Assembly (NCBI GenBank): GCA_046735355.1
Contig: JBKPTC010000146.1
Span: forward strand, 1 to 31,771
Length of the DNA stretch: 31,771 nt
Reading direction: 5' to 3'
Source: DATAEU01 sp046735355
GTDB lineage: Bacteria > Actinomycetota > UBA4738 > HRBIN12
The notes beneath the pieces were generated by a model. It was not told the DNA's origin and ran no database searches. It saw only the letters and a list, made by a program, of their open reading frames with translations. The translations under genes and the position numbers were made by a program. Below, in pieces: positions 15,777-23,676 of the stretch (the first letter of the stretch is position 1; each line of letters starts with the position of its first letter).

Positions 15777-16336
15777 CCCTCCATACGATCTCGGTGCTCG
15801 TCGAGGACAAGCCGGGCGTGCTGACGCGCGTCGCCGGGTTGTTCGCGGCGCGCGGGTTCAACATCGACTCGCTCGCGGTGGGGCCGACCGACGATGCCGG
15901 TCTGTCGAGGATGACGATCGTCGTCAACGTCGAGAGCAAGCCGCTCGAGCAGGTGACCAAGCAGCTGAACAAGCTCATCAACGTGATCAAGATCCTCGAG
16001 CACGACGAGGGATCGGCCGTCGAGCGCGAGCTGATGCTCGTCAAGGTCAAGACGAAGGGTGACGACCGGCAGCGCGTCATGGAGATCGCGTCGGTGTTCC
16101 GGGTCAACGTCGTCGACGTGACGCACTCGACGCTCACGTTGGAGGCGACCGGCAAGCCGGACAAGCTCGAGGCGCTGCTCGAGCTGCTCCGAGGGTTCGG
16201 CGTCGTCGAGCTCGCGCGGACGGGCCGCATCGCGCTCGCGCGCGGCGACCGCGGCATCAAGGAGCGCGGCGCCCGGAAGCTCGTCGCGGTCGGGGGGAAC
16301 GGCGACGAGCCGGGATGGACCGGCGGCGGCGTCTAA
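15773..16336 (+). CDS. ilvN: acetolactate synthase, small regulatory subunit
   Basis: 187 residues from ATG 15773, overlapping the ilvB stop. The N-terminal ACT domain (HTISVLVEDKPGVLTRVAGL then FAARGFNIDSLAVG, about residues 4-37) binds valine or other branched-chain effectors in the family. The second half carries the usual IlvN C-terminal domain (RELMLVKV ... VDVTHSTLTLEATG). It activates IlvB and gives feedback inhibition. The last 30 residues (after IALARG) are a basic then glycine-rich tail (LVAVGGNGDEPGWTGGGV), a little longer than the common end of about 160-170 residues. It is followed by a 56-bp gap with two palindromes, then ilvC. Confidence 0.96.
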   Translation: MTLHTISVLVEDKPGVLTRVAGLFAARGFNIDSLAVGPTDDAGLSRMTIVVNVESKPLEQVTKQLNKLINVIKILEHDEGSAVERELMLVKVKTKGDDRQRVMEIASVFRVNVVDVTHSTLTLEATGKPDKLEALLELLRGFGVVELARTGRIALARGDRGIKERGARKLVAVGGNGDEPGWTGGGV

Positions 16337-16339
16337 GGC

Positions 16340-16364
16340 GGACCGGTCCACGTCGGACCGGTCC
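16340..16364. repeat. two perfect copies of palindrome GGACCGGTCC between ilvN and ilvC
   Basis: GGACCGGTCC occurs at 16340-16349 and again at 16355-16364, 15 bases centre to centre, with ACGTC between them. Each copy is a perfect 10-bp palindrome; because each is self-complementary the two can also pair with each other as a hairpin with a five-base loop. They occupy the only sizeable gap inside the operon, just before the ilvC ribosome-binding site (AGGAGGGG at 16376-16383). Could be an operator or an RNA hairpin that sets ilvBN:ilvC levels. Confidence 0.75.
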
Positions 16365-16392
16365 GGGACATCGACAGGAGGGGCACGCGGGG

Positions 16393-17412
16393 ATGGCGAC
16401 GATCTACTACGAAGGCGACGCCGACCGGTCGGCGCTCGAGGAGCAGGCGATCGCCATCCTCGGGTTCGGCTCGCAGGGCCACGCGCACGCGCAGAACCTG
16501 CTCGACTCGGGGTTCGACGTGCGCGTCGGGCTGCGCGAGGGCTCGCGGTCGTGGTCGAAGGCGCAGGACGCGGGGCTCCGGGTCCTGCCGACGTCGGAGG
16601 CCGCGGCCGAGGCGGCGGTCGTCATGATCCTGCTGCCCGACACGTCCCAGGCCAAGGTGTACGCGGACGACGTCGCGCCGAACCTCGAGGCCGGCAACAT
16701 GCTGATGTTCGCCCACGGGTTCAACATCCACTTCGGGACGATCGCGCCGCCAGAGGACGTCGACGTGACGATGATCGCGCCGAAGGGCCCCGGCCACCTG
16801 GTGCGGCGGACGTACGAGCAGGGGATCGGCACGCCCGCCCTGGTCGCCGTGCACCAGGACGCGACGGGCCGCGCGCGCGAGCGCGCGCTCGCGTACGCGG
16901 CCGGGATCGGCGTCGCACGCGCCGGCGTGATCGAGACGACGTTCAAGGAGGAGACCGAGACCGACCTGTTCGGCGAGCAGGTCGTGCTGTGCGGCGGAAC
17001 CACCTCGCTCGTCAAGAGCGGGTTCGACACGCTGGTCGCGGCCGGCTATCAGCCGGAGATCGCGTACTTCGAGTGCCTGCACGAGCTCAAGCTCATCGTC
17101 GACCTGATGTACGAGGGCGGCATGAGCTGGATGCGGTACTCGATCAGCGACACCGCCGAGTACGGCGACTACACGCGCGGGCCGCGCGTCGTCGACGACC
17201 GCACGCGCGAGGAGATGCGCCGCATCCTGGACGAGATCCAGAGCGGGCAGTTCGCCAAGGAGTGGATCGCCGAGGCCGAGGCCGGCTTCCCGGAGTTCAG
17301 GCGACTTCGGAGCGCGGCGCGGACCTCGCAGCTCGAAGACGTGGGCCGCGGTCTGCGCCGGATGATGCCCTGGCTCGAGTCCGAGAAGAAGGTGGTTCCG
17401 AGCGATGAGTGA
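16393..17412 (+). CDS. ilvC: ketol-acid reductoisomerase (class I)
   Basis: 339 residues from ATG 16393, with AGGAGGGG ending 9 bases upstream. Isomerises and reduces acetolactate and acetohydroxybutyrate with NADPH and Mg2+. Seen: the dinucleotide loop AILGFGSQGHAHAQNL, the cofactor-selecting loop LREGSRSWSKAQDAG (the Arg and two Ser typical for NADPH), APKGPGHLVRRTYEQG, the metal-binding TDLFGEQVVLCGG and HELKLIVDLMYEGGMSWMRYS, then SDTAEYGDYTRG. Length is that of the short class I enzyme. The last eight bases overlap the leuA start (ATGAGTGA). A 56-bp gap with tandem palindromes precedes it, so expression may be adjusted separately from ilvBN. Confidence 0.97.
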   Translation: MATIYYEGDADRSALEEQAIAILGFGSQGHAHAQNLLDSGFDVRVGLREGSRSWSKAQDAGLRVLPTSEAAAEAAVVMILLPDTSQAKVYADDVAPNLEAGNMLMFAHGFNIHFGTIAPPEDVDVTMIAPKGPGHLVRRTYEQGIGTPALVAVHQDATGRARERALAYAAGIGVARAGVIETTFKEETETDLFGEQVVLCGGTTSLVKSGFDTLVAAGYQPEIAYFECLHELKLIVDLMYEGGMSWMRYSISDTAEYGDYTRGPRVVDDRTREEMRRILDEIQSGQFAKEWIAEAEAGFPEFRRLRSAARTSQLEDVGRGLRRMMPWLESEKKVVPSDE

Positions 17413-19108
17413 GCACGGTTCTGGCGCAGAGGTGCCTGGCGTAGTACCGACCGACGGCGCGACCGACGACGCGCACGTCCGCATCTTCGACACGACGCTT
17501 CGCGACGGCGAGCAGGCACCCGGGATCGCGCTCACCAAGGCGGAGAAGGTCGAGATCGCCGAGCAGCTCGCCCGGTTGAACGTCGACATCGTCGAGGCCG
17601 GGTTCGCGATCAGCTCCGACGGCGAGTTCGACGCCGTCCGCGAGATCGCGACGAGCGTTCGCGGCCCGGTCATCGCCTCGCTGGCGCGGGTGGTTCCGGG
17701 CGACATCGAGCGCGCGGCCGAGGCGCTGAAGGGCGCCGACCGGTGGCGGATCCACACGTTCATCTCGACGAGCGACATCCACATGAACGACATGCTGCGG
17801 ATGTCGCACAACCAGGTGCTCGAGGCGATCCGGGACGGCGTGAAGCTCGCGGCCGGCTACACCGACGACGTCGAGTTCAGCGCGCAGGACGCCACGCGGA
17901 CCGAGCTCGAGTTCCTCCTCGAGTGCTTCCGCGTGGCCGTCGAGGCCGGCGCGACGACGATCAACGTGCCCGACACCGTCGGCTACGCGATGCCGCACGA
18001 GTTCGGCGAGATGGTGCGGGTCGTGCGCGAGCGGGCGCCGGAGCACGTCGTGATCTCGACGCACTGCCACAACGACCTCGGGCTCGCCGTGGCCAACTCG
18101 CTGGCCGGCATCGTGAACGGCGCCCGGCAGGTCGAGGTGGCCGTGAACGGCATCGGCGAGCGCGCCGGGAACTGCTCTATGGAAGAGATCGCGATGATCG
18201 TCCACACGCGCGCCGAGACGTTGGGCGTCCGGCACCAGCTGAACGTCAAGGAGATCACGCGGACGTCGCGGCTCGTCTCGATGACGACCGGCTACTCGGT
18301 CCAGCCGAACAAGGCGGTTGTCGGCTCGAGCGCGTTCGCGCACGAGAGCGGGATCCATCAGCACGGCGTGCTGGCCAACCGCGCGACGTACGAGATCATG
18401 GACCCGGTGGCCATCGGCCTCGAGGGCAACCGGATCGTCCTCGGGAAGCACTCGGGGCGGCACGCGTTCGCGGACGCCCTCGCCAAGATCGGCATCGGAC
18501 TCGACCAGGAGCACCTCGACCGCGCGTTCGCGCGGTTCAAGGACCTCGCCGACCGCAAGATCCAGCTCACCGACCAGGATCTCCAGGCGATCGTGTCCGA
18601 GGAGCTCGGGGCGGCCGAGGGCGACGAGCTCGTGCTCGAGTCGGTCGTCGTCGGCGGCGGTACGCACCTCCAGCCACGCGCGACCGTGCATCTCCGGCGC
18701 GGCGACGACACGATCGAGGAGTCGGCGATCGGCGACGGGCTGATCGACGCCGCGATGGGGGCGATCCAACGCGCGGCGGGCGTCGAGGCGCGGTTGGTCA
18801 CGTTCAACGTCTCGAGCGTGACCGGCGGGTCGGACGCGCTCGGCGACGTCGTCGTGCAGCTCGACATCGACGGGCGGCGGGTGACGGGGCGCGGCGTCGC
18901 GACAGACGTCGTCGAGGCGAGCGCCCGCGCCTATCTGGCGGCGGTCAACCGCGCGATGCAGGTCCAGCCCGGAGCGACGAGCACTACCGACTCGTGGCCC
19001 GAGGGTCGGCCGGAGCATCAGAGGGAGGGCCAGCCGGGGGCGGCCGACCGCCGGAGGGACGAGTCGGTCGCGGAGGCGCCCGGCAGCTCCGAGGGCGAAC
19101 CGGCGTGA
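17405..19108 (+). CDS. leuA: 2-isopropylmalate synthase
   Basis: 567 residues from ATG 17405, overlapping ilvC by eight bases. Condenses 2-oxoisovalerate with acetyl-CoA, the first committed step to leucine. The HMGL-like barrel begins RIFDTTLRDGEQAPGIALT (Arg33, Asp34). The metal ligands are in STHCHNDLGLAVANSLAG, and NGIGERAGNCSMEEIAMI follows. LGKHSGRHAF marks the linker, and a C-terminal LeuA regulatory (dimer) domain spans about 400-520, the site of leucine inhibition in the family. About 45 Pro/Ser/Glu/Arg-rich residues after NRAMQ form an unusual disordered tail that runs to the leuB start (GTGA overlap). Distinguished from citramalate synthase by its long N-terminus and motif pattern. 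Confidence 0.95.
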   Translation: MSEHGSGAEVPGVVPTDGATDDAHVRIFDTTLRDGEQAPGIALTKAEKVEIAEQLARLNVDIVEAGFAISSDGEFDAVREIATSVRGPVIASLARVVPGDIERAAEALKGADRWRIHTFISTSDIHMNDMLRMSHNQVLEAIRDGVKLAAGYTDDVEFSAQDATRTELEFLLECFRVAVEAGATTINVPDTVGYAMPHEFGEMVRVVRERAPEHVVISTHCHNDLGLAVANSLAGIVNGARQVEVAVNGIGERAGNCSMEEIAMIVHTRAETLGVRHQLNVKEITRTSRLVSMTTGYSVQPNKAVVGSSAFAHESGIHQHGVLANRATYEIMDPVAIGLEGNRIVLGKHSGRHAFADALAKIGIGLDQEHLDRAFARFKDLADRKIQLTDQDLQAIVSEELGAAEGDELVLESVVVGGGTHLQPRATVHLRRGDDTIEESAIGDGLIDAAMGAIQRAAGVEARLVTFNVSSVTGGSDALGDVVVQLDIDGRRVTGRGVATDVVEASARAYLAAVNRAMQVQPGATSTTDSWPEGRPEHQREGQPGAADRRRDESVAEAPGSSEGEPA

Positions 19109-20157
19109 GCGAACGCTCGTATCGGATCGGCGTGATCCCGGGCGACGGAACCGGCCCCGAGGTGATCGCCGAGGCGCTCGAGGTACTCGAAGCCGTGCGC
19201 CTGGGGTTCGAGGTCGAGCTCGTGCGGTTCGACCTCGGCGGCGACCGCTACCTGCGCACCGGCGAGACCCTTCCCGACGACGAGCTCGAGCGCCTGCGCT
19301 CGACCGACGCGATCCTGCTCGGCGCCGTCGGCCATCCGGACGTCAAGCCGGGCGTCCTCGAGCGCGACCTGCTGCTGCGGATCCGATTCGAGCTCGACCA
19401 GTACGTCAATCTCCGCCCGGTCATCCGGTATCCGAACGTGCAGACGCTCGTGCCGAGCCACGGCGAGGACGACGTCGATCTCGTCGTCGTGCGCGAGAAC
19501 AGCGAGGGGCTGTACTCCGGGGCCGGCGGGTTCCACCGGCGAGGGACGCCGCACGAGGTCGCGGTGCAAGAGTCGATCAACACGCGCCACGGCGTCGAGC
19601 GGATCGTCCGCTACGCGTTCGGCGTGGCGCAGGCGCGGCGCAGGAAGCTCACGCTCGTGCACAAGACCAACGTGCTCACGTTCGCCGGCGACCTGTATCA
19701 GCGCGTCGTCAACGAGCTGGCGCCCGAGTTCCCCGACGTGACGACCGACTACGTGCACGTCGACGCGGCGTGCATCTACTTCCTCGATCAGCCGAGCAGG
19801 TTCGACGTGATCGTCACCGACAACATGTTCGGCGACATCATCACGGACCTCGGCGCGATGATCCAGGGCGGGATGGGCATCGCCGCGGGCGGCAACATCA
19901 ACCCGACGGGCGTCTCGATGTTCGAGCCGATCGGCGGCACGGCGCCCGACCACGTCGGCAAGGGGACGATCAACCCGCTCGCCGCGATCGGCGCCGCGGG
20001 GATGCTGCTGGCGCAGCTCGGCGAGGAGGACGCCGCCGGCCGCGTCGACACGGGCATCCGCTTCGCGTGCTCGAAGATGTCCTCGATGCGTGCCGGCGAG
20101 ATGGGCTACTCGACGAGCGAGGTCGGCGATCTCGTCGTGGAGGGCGCGCGTGGATGA
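19105..20157 (+). CDS. leuB: 3-isopropylmalate dehydrogenase
   Basis: 350 residues from GTG 19105, overlapping the leuA stop. Oxidises and decarboxylates 3-isopropylmalate with NAD+ to 2-oxoisocaproate. Seen: GVIPGDGTGPEVIAEA, the substrate-binding arginine helix LLLRIRFELDQYVNLRP, VVVRENSEGLYSGAGG, the lysine in LTLVHKTNVL, the metal-binding aspartates in VTDNMFGDIITDLGAM, and the NAD-loop GGTAPDHVGKGTINPLA. The sequence is of the actinobacterial LeuB kind (ELDQYVNLRP, INTRHGVERIVRYAF). Isocitrate or tartrate dehydrogenase relatives are possible by family alone, but the operon settles it. cimA starts inside its last eight bases. Confidence 0.93.
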   Translation: MSERSYRIGVIPGDGTGPEVIAEALEVLEAVRLGFEVELVRFDLGGDRYLRTGETLPDDELERLRSTDAILLGAVGHPDVKPGVLERDLLLRIRFELDQYVNLRPVIRYPNVQTLVPSHGEDDVDLVVVRENSEGLYSGAGGFHRRGTPHEVAVQESINTRHGVERIVRYAFGVAQARRRKLTLVHKTNVLTFAGDLYQRVVNELAPEFPDVTTDYVHVDAACIYFLDQPSRFDVIVTDNMFGDIITDLGAMIQGGMGIAAGGNINPTGVSMFEPIGGTAPDHVGKGTINPLAAIGAAGMLLAQLGEEDAAGRVDTGIRFACSKMSSMRAGEMGYSTSEVGDLVVEGARG

Positions 20158-21754
20158 CGCGATGACGCCGGGTGTCGGCGCGACGCGGGTCGAGCTGTAC
20201 GACACGACGCTGCGCGACGGCGCGCAGGATCCCGGGATCTCGTACTCGATCGAGGATCGCCTGCGGATCCTCCACAAGATCGACCAGCTCGGTGCGCCGT
20301 TCATCGAGGGCGGGTGGCCGGGCGCCAACCCGCGGGACACCGAGTTCTTCCGGCTCGCGACCAAGGAGCGGCTGCGGCACGCGACGCTGACCTCGTTCGG
20401 CATGACCCGCAAGGCGGGGGAGCGCGCGGAGGACAGCGCGGTGTTGCGCGAGCTGCTCGACGCGGGCACGGAGGTCGTCTGCCTGGTCGGCAAGTCCTCC
20501 GACGTCCACGTCCGCCAGGCGCTGCGAACCTCGCTCGAGGAGGGCCGCGCGATGGTGCACGACTCGATCGCGTTCCTTCGCGCCGAGGGCCGGCGGGTGT
20601 TCTTCGACGCGGAGCACTTCTTCGACGGCTATCGGAGCGATCCGGCCTTCGCGGTCGCGGTGCTGGAGGCCGCCTCGGAGGCGGGCGCGGAGCGGCTCGT
20701 CCTCTGCGACACGAACGGCGGCATGCTTCCGGAAGACATCGCGGAGATCGTCGACGCGGTGCGCGAGCGCGTTCAGACGCCGCTCGGCATCCACGTCCAC
20801 AACGACGCCGGCTGCGCCGTCGCCAACTCCCTCGTCGCGGTCGAGCACGGCGCGTTCCAGGTACAGGGCGTGGTCAACGGGTACGGCGAACGGACGGGCA
20901 ACGCCGACCTCATCCCCATCGCGGCGAACCTCGAGATCAAGATGGGCGCGTCGTGCCTGCCCGACGGCGCGCTCGGGCTTCTGACGGAGACCGCGCACTA
21001 CGTCGCCGAGGTCGCGAACCTTGCGCCCGACGCCCGGCAGCCGTACGCCGGCCGGTACGCGTTCACGCACAAGGCCGGTCTGCACGCGAGCGGCGTCGCC
21101 CGGTTCACCGAGGCGTACGAGCACGTCCGGCCCGAGATCGTCGGCAACCGCCGCGGTGTGGTGGCGTCCGAGCTCGGCGGCCGCTCGACGCTGCAGATGA
21201 AGGCCGCAGAGCTCGGGCTCGAGCTCGCGGAGGCGGCGGTGCCCGAGCTCCTCACCGACATCAAGGAGCGCGAGGCGCGCGGGTACAGCTTCGACGTCGC
21301 CGACGCGTCGCTCGAGCTGCTGATCCGCCGCCACGGCGGTTGGCGCCAGCCGTTCTTCGAGGTGGAGAGCTACCGCGTGCACGTCGAGCAGCGGGGCGAC
21401 GACGAGACGCTGGCAGAGGCGACGGTGAAGGTCCGCGCGAACGCCGCCCGGCATATCGAGAGCGCCGAGGGTCACGGACCGGTCGGTGCGCTCGACAACG
21501 CGCTTCGCAAGGCGCTCGCCAACGAGTATCCGGAGCTCGAGCACATCTCGCTCGAGGACTATCGGGTGCGCGTCCTGGATGAGAACGTCGGATCGGGCGC
21601 GACCGTCCGCGTGCTGATCGACACCTCGAACGGGCGGCGCGAGTGGACCACGGTCGGCGTCTCCGACAACATCATCGAGGCGTCGTGGGAGGCGCTCGTC
21701 GACGGCTATCTCTTCGGGCTGCTGCACCCGCGACAGGACGAGCCCGCCGCCTGA
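20150..21754 (+). CDS. cimA: (R)-citramalate synthase
   Basis: 534 residues from GTG 20150, placed by GGAGGG five bases upstream and an eight-base overlap with leuB; ATG 20162 would give 530 but lies 17 bases from that site. Condenses pyruvate with acetyl-CoA to citramalate, feeding 2-oxobutyrate for isoleucine without threonine dehydratase. Seen: ELYDTTLRDGAQDPGISYS, then GGWPGANPRDTEFF, which is typical of CimA and not LeuA. LCDTNGGMLP, HVHNDAGCAVANSLVAVEHG and NGYGERTGNADL are also characteristic. The C-terminal regulatory domain spans about 410-525. LeuB and LeuCD also act on the citramalate-derived intermediates, so its place in the leu operon fits. Last gene of the operon. Confidence 0.94.
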   Translation: MDDAMTPGVGATRVELYDTTLRDGAQDPGISYSIEDRLRILHKIDQLGAPFIEGGWPGANPRDTEFFRLATKERLRHATLTSFGMTRKAGERAEDSAVLRELLDAGTEVVCLVGKSSDVHVRQALRTSLEEGRAMVHDSIAFLRAEGRRVFFDAEHFFDGYRSDPAFAVAVLEAASEAGAERLVLCDTNGGMLPEDIAEIVDAVRERVQTPLGIHVHNDAGCAVANSLVAVEHGAFQVQGVVNGYGERTGNADLIPIAANLEIKMGASCLPDGALGLLTETAHYVAEVANLAPDARQPYAGRYAFTHKAGLHASGVARFTEAYEHVRPEIVGNRRGVVASELGGRSTLQMKAAELGLELAEAAVPELLTDIKEREARGYSFDVADASLELLIRRHGGWRQPFFEVESYRVHVEQRGDDETLAEATVKVRANAARHIESAEGHGPVGALDNALRKALANEYPELEHISLEDYRVRVLDENVGSGATVRVLIDTSNGRREWTTVGVSDNIIEASWEALVDGYLFGLLHPRQDEPAA

Positions 21755-21772
21755 GGACACGCGATCCGCGCG

Positions 21773-21778
21773 TATCCT
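21773..21778 (+). promoter_or_regulatory. -10-like element TATCCT before the GNAT gene
   Basis: TATCCT ends seven bases before GTG 21786, which has no Shine-Dalgarno. CTGAGG at 21751-21756 is a poor -35 at 16-base spacing. The pattern again suggests a leaderless transcript, so the acetyltransferase may be transcribed separately from cimA although only 31 bp separate them. Confidence 0.4.
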
Positions 21779-21785
21779 TCAGCCC

Positions 21786-22307
21786 GTGCGCATCCGGGAG
21801 GCGGCGATTGACGACGCCCGCTCCATCGCCGAGATCCACGTTCGCGCGTGGCGGGCGGCGTACCGCGGGCAGGTGCCCGACTCGCATCTCGACTCGCTCT
21901 CCGTCGACGATCGGCTCGCGCAACATGAGTGGACGATCCGGAACCCACGCGAGACGTGGCGGTTGTGGGTGGCAGAGGACGCCGGCGCCGTCGTCGGGTT
22001 CGCCGTCACCGGACCGAGCGAGGACGCCGACGCGGACGAGCGCACCGGCGAGATCTATGCGATCTATCTCGAGCCGGACCGCGTGGGAACGGGCGTCGGC
22101 CGGGCGCTGTTCCACCACGCGGTGAGCGATCTCCGTGCGCGCGGGTTCCGCGGCGGGACCCTGTGGGTCCTGGAGACGAACGACCGAGCGCGGCGATTCT
22201 ACGAGGCGGCCGGATGGGCGACCGACGGAACGACCGCGTCGGAGCGGTTCGATTGCGCGATGCTGCCGACGGTTCGGTACCGAGCGACGTTCACCGCGCC
22301 GCGCTAG
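21786..22307 (+). CDS. GNAT family N-acetyltransferase
   Basis: 173 residues from GTG 21786. The GNAT fold is clear: the start RIREAAIDDARSIAEIHVRAWRAAY, the strand-turn IYAIYLEPDRVGTGVGRALF that binds the acetyl-CoA pyrophosphate (R/Q-x-x-G-x-G/A motif A), and LWVLETNDRARRFYEAAGW, the usual motif B. It transfers an acetyl group from acetyl-CoA to an amine in the cytoplasm; the acceptor is unknown. Its TAG stop shares the four bases CTAG with the stop of the converging minus-strand gene. Not obviously linked to the branched-chain operon. Confidence 0.9.
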   Translation: MRIREAAIDDARSIAEIHVRAWRAAYRGQVPDSHLDSLSVDDRLAQHEWTIRNPRETWRLWVAEDAGAVVGFAVTGPSEDADADERTGEIYAIYLEPDRVGTGVGRALFHHAVSDLRARGFRGGTLWVLETNDRARRFYEAAGWATDGTTASERFDCAMLPTVRYRATFTAPR

Positions 22308-23476
22308 CCGTTCCCCGGTCGGTGGCCGCCGCCGTTGCCGTGCGGGTGGTCGCCGTGCCAGCCGCCCTTCGGTGGCTTGTGCGTCCAGCCGTAGTGGTGG
22401 CCGTTGCCGCCCGCGTTGGAGGATCCTCCGTTCGACCCGCCCGATCCGGAGCCACCCGATCCACCCGACCCGGACCCGCCCGATCCACCGGAGCCTCCCG
22501 ATCCGCCCGACCCGGAGCCGCCCGATCCACCCGACCCGCCGCCCTGGTCGGTCGAACCGGACGTCGCCCCGCCGTCGGTGGTCGTTCCGGCGGTCGAGCC
22601 ATCGAGGAGGTCGGTTCCCGAGGAGCCGGAGGTCGTCGTCGTGTCGCTCGACGGCAGATCCAGGAACTCGCCCAGCACGTCGCCGATCCGATCGAGCAGG
22701 TTCGCGCCGAGCGAATCGAGCAGCGGCTGCAGCAGCCGGCTGGCCGACGTTCCGAACGCGTCGACGGCCCCGCTCCGTCGGAGCGCGGTCAGGTCGCCGT
22801 CGAGCTGGTCGAGCGCCGACCCGATGTCGACGGTTCGGCCGGCGCGGATCGCGTTCTGGAGTTGCTCGAGATCGTCGCGCGCCCGCTGCAGCGGCGTGGA
22901 ACCCGAACCGGTCGGGCCGGGGCTCGACGTGAGTGGCGGTTGCGTCGCCTCGGCGACGTTGCGTTCGACCGGCACGCCGCCGCTGCCGAACACCGCGAGC
23001 GCGACGACCGCGACCACGACGAGCATCGCGGCGGCGCTCGCGAGGCCGCTCAGGATCGGCCGCTCGCGCGCAGGCGTCGTCATCGCCGACGCGGTCGCCA
23101 CCGGAGCGGTGGGCCGCTCGGTCAGCAGCGAATGCAGGAGCGCCGTGAGGCTCGCCAGGCCGACCCCTTTGTCGAGGTAGCCATCGGCGCCGAGCGGCGT
23201 CGAGGCCGCGGCCTGCGAGCGGGTGAACACCACGATCGCGGCATCGCGCGCAAGCGCGCGGAGCTCCTCGACGGAGCCGTCGAGCAGGTCTCCGTCGACC
23301 ACCACGGCGTCGGCGGTGGCGATGTCGCCGAGCGCGAGGAGCTCCTCCCGCGTGACGGCCTCCGCCACGACCGAGAACCCGTCGTCCTCGAGGAACCGGC
23401 ACACGAGCGCGCGACGAGCGTAGATGTTCCCCCCGATCACCACGCGCAGGCGTTCGCCCGGCTGGCGCTGCCTCAT
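22304..23476 (-). CDS. receiver-like domain fused to a membrane segment and Gly/Ser, His-rich outer tail
   Basis: 390 residues from ATG 23476, with GGGAGG three bases and a second GGAGG about 11 bases upstream. Residues about 10-118 look like a response-regulator receiver of the NarL kind: RVVIGGNIYARRALVCRFLE, the candidate phospho-Asp61 in AVVVDGDLL, Thr85 in VVFTRS, and Lys103 in GYLDKG. The acidic pair that normally follows the first strand is replaced by Gly-Gly-Asn, so it may bind no Mg2+. There is no DNA-binding domain. Instead one hydrophobic helix (about 143-164) follows, then a Pro/Ser/Thr linker and a helical region (about 195-273). The protein ends in Gly-Ser repeats (312-352) and a tail with repeated His, Gly, Trp and Pro (359-390). 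The order suggests a cytoplasmic pseudo-receiver and an extracellular stalk. Function unknown. Confidence 0.8.
   Translation of the reverse strand: MRQRQPGERLRVVIGGNIYARRALVCRFLEDDGFSVVAEAVTREELLALGDIATADAVVVDGDLLDGSVEELRALARDAAIVVFTRSQAAASTPLGADGYLDKGVGLASLTALLHSLLTERPTAPVATASAMTTPARERPILSGLASAAAMLVVVAVVALAVFGSGGVPVERNVAEATQPPLTSSPGPTGSGSTPLQRARDDLEQLQNAIRAGRTVDIGSALDQLDGDLTALRRSGAVDAFGTSASRLLQPLLDSLGANLLDRIGDVLGEFLDLPSSDTTTTSGSSGTDLLDGSTAGTTTDGGATSGSTDQGGGSGGSGGSGSGGSGGSGGSGGSGSGGSGGSGSGGSNGGSSNAGGNGHHYGWTHKPPKGGWHGDHPHGNGGGHRPGNG
22421..22543 (-). repeat. in-frame tandem repeat coding for Gly-Gly-Ser units
   Basis: About 120 bp of short imperfect repeats of 9 and 6 bases (plus-strand unit like CCGGAGCCGCCCGAT) encode GGS and GSG units of the protein at 22304-23476. 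Length is likely to vary between strains by slippage. It is coding and not a CRISPR, having no unique spacers. Confidence 0.8.
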
Positions 23477-23594
23477 CAGCCTCCCGACCTCCGATCGCGC
23501 GCCGGAATGCTACCCGCTGCGCTCGCCCGGTCTCCCCGAGCAAGGAGGCCGGTGCCTGCGGCGCAACGGTGCGCGGGCGCTTCGTAGCCCCGCG

Positions 23595-23617
23595 TATCGA
23601 TGAGCCGGAAGGGACTT
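23595..23617 (-). promoter_or_regulatory. possible sigma-28/WhiG-type promoter
   Basis: On the minus strand GAAGTCC (AAGTC at 23617-23613) is followed 13 bases later by CGATA (23599-23595). Sigma-28/WhiG promoters have AAGT and GCCGATA at almost this spacing (one base longer). It would give an mRNA leader of about 110 bases before ATG 23476. The region 23477-23676 holds no gene. Match is by eye and one base off the standard spacing, so modest confidence. Confidence 0.35.
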
Positions 23618-23676
23618 CGCGCCTAGGGCCAAGGGCCGATCGCGCTCGCGCCGACCGCGGCCGAAGCCGCGGACGG

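Noticed and set aside
22421..22543. Tandem repeat considered as a CRISPR or regulatory repeat
   Set aside because: Units are 6-9 bp, contiguous and in frame with the Gly-Ser stretch; no spacers.
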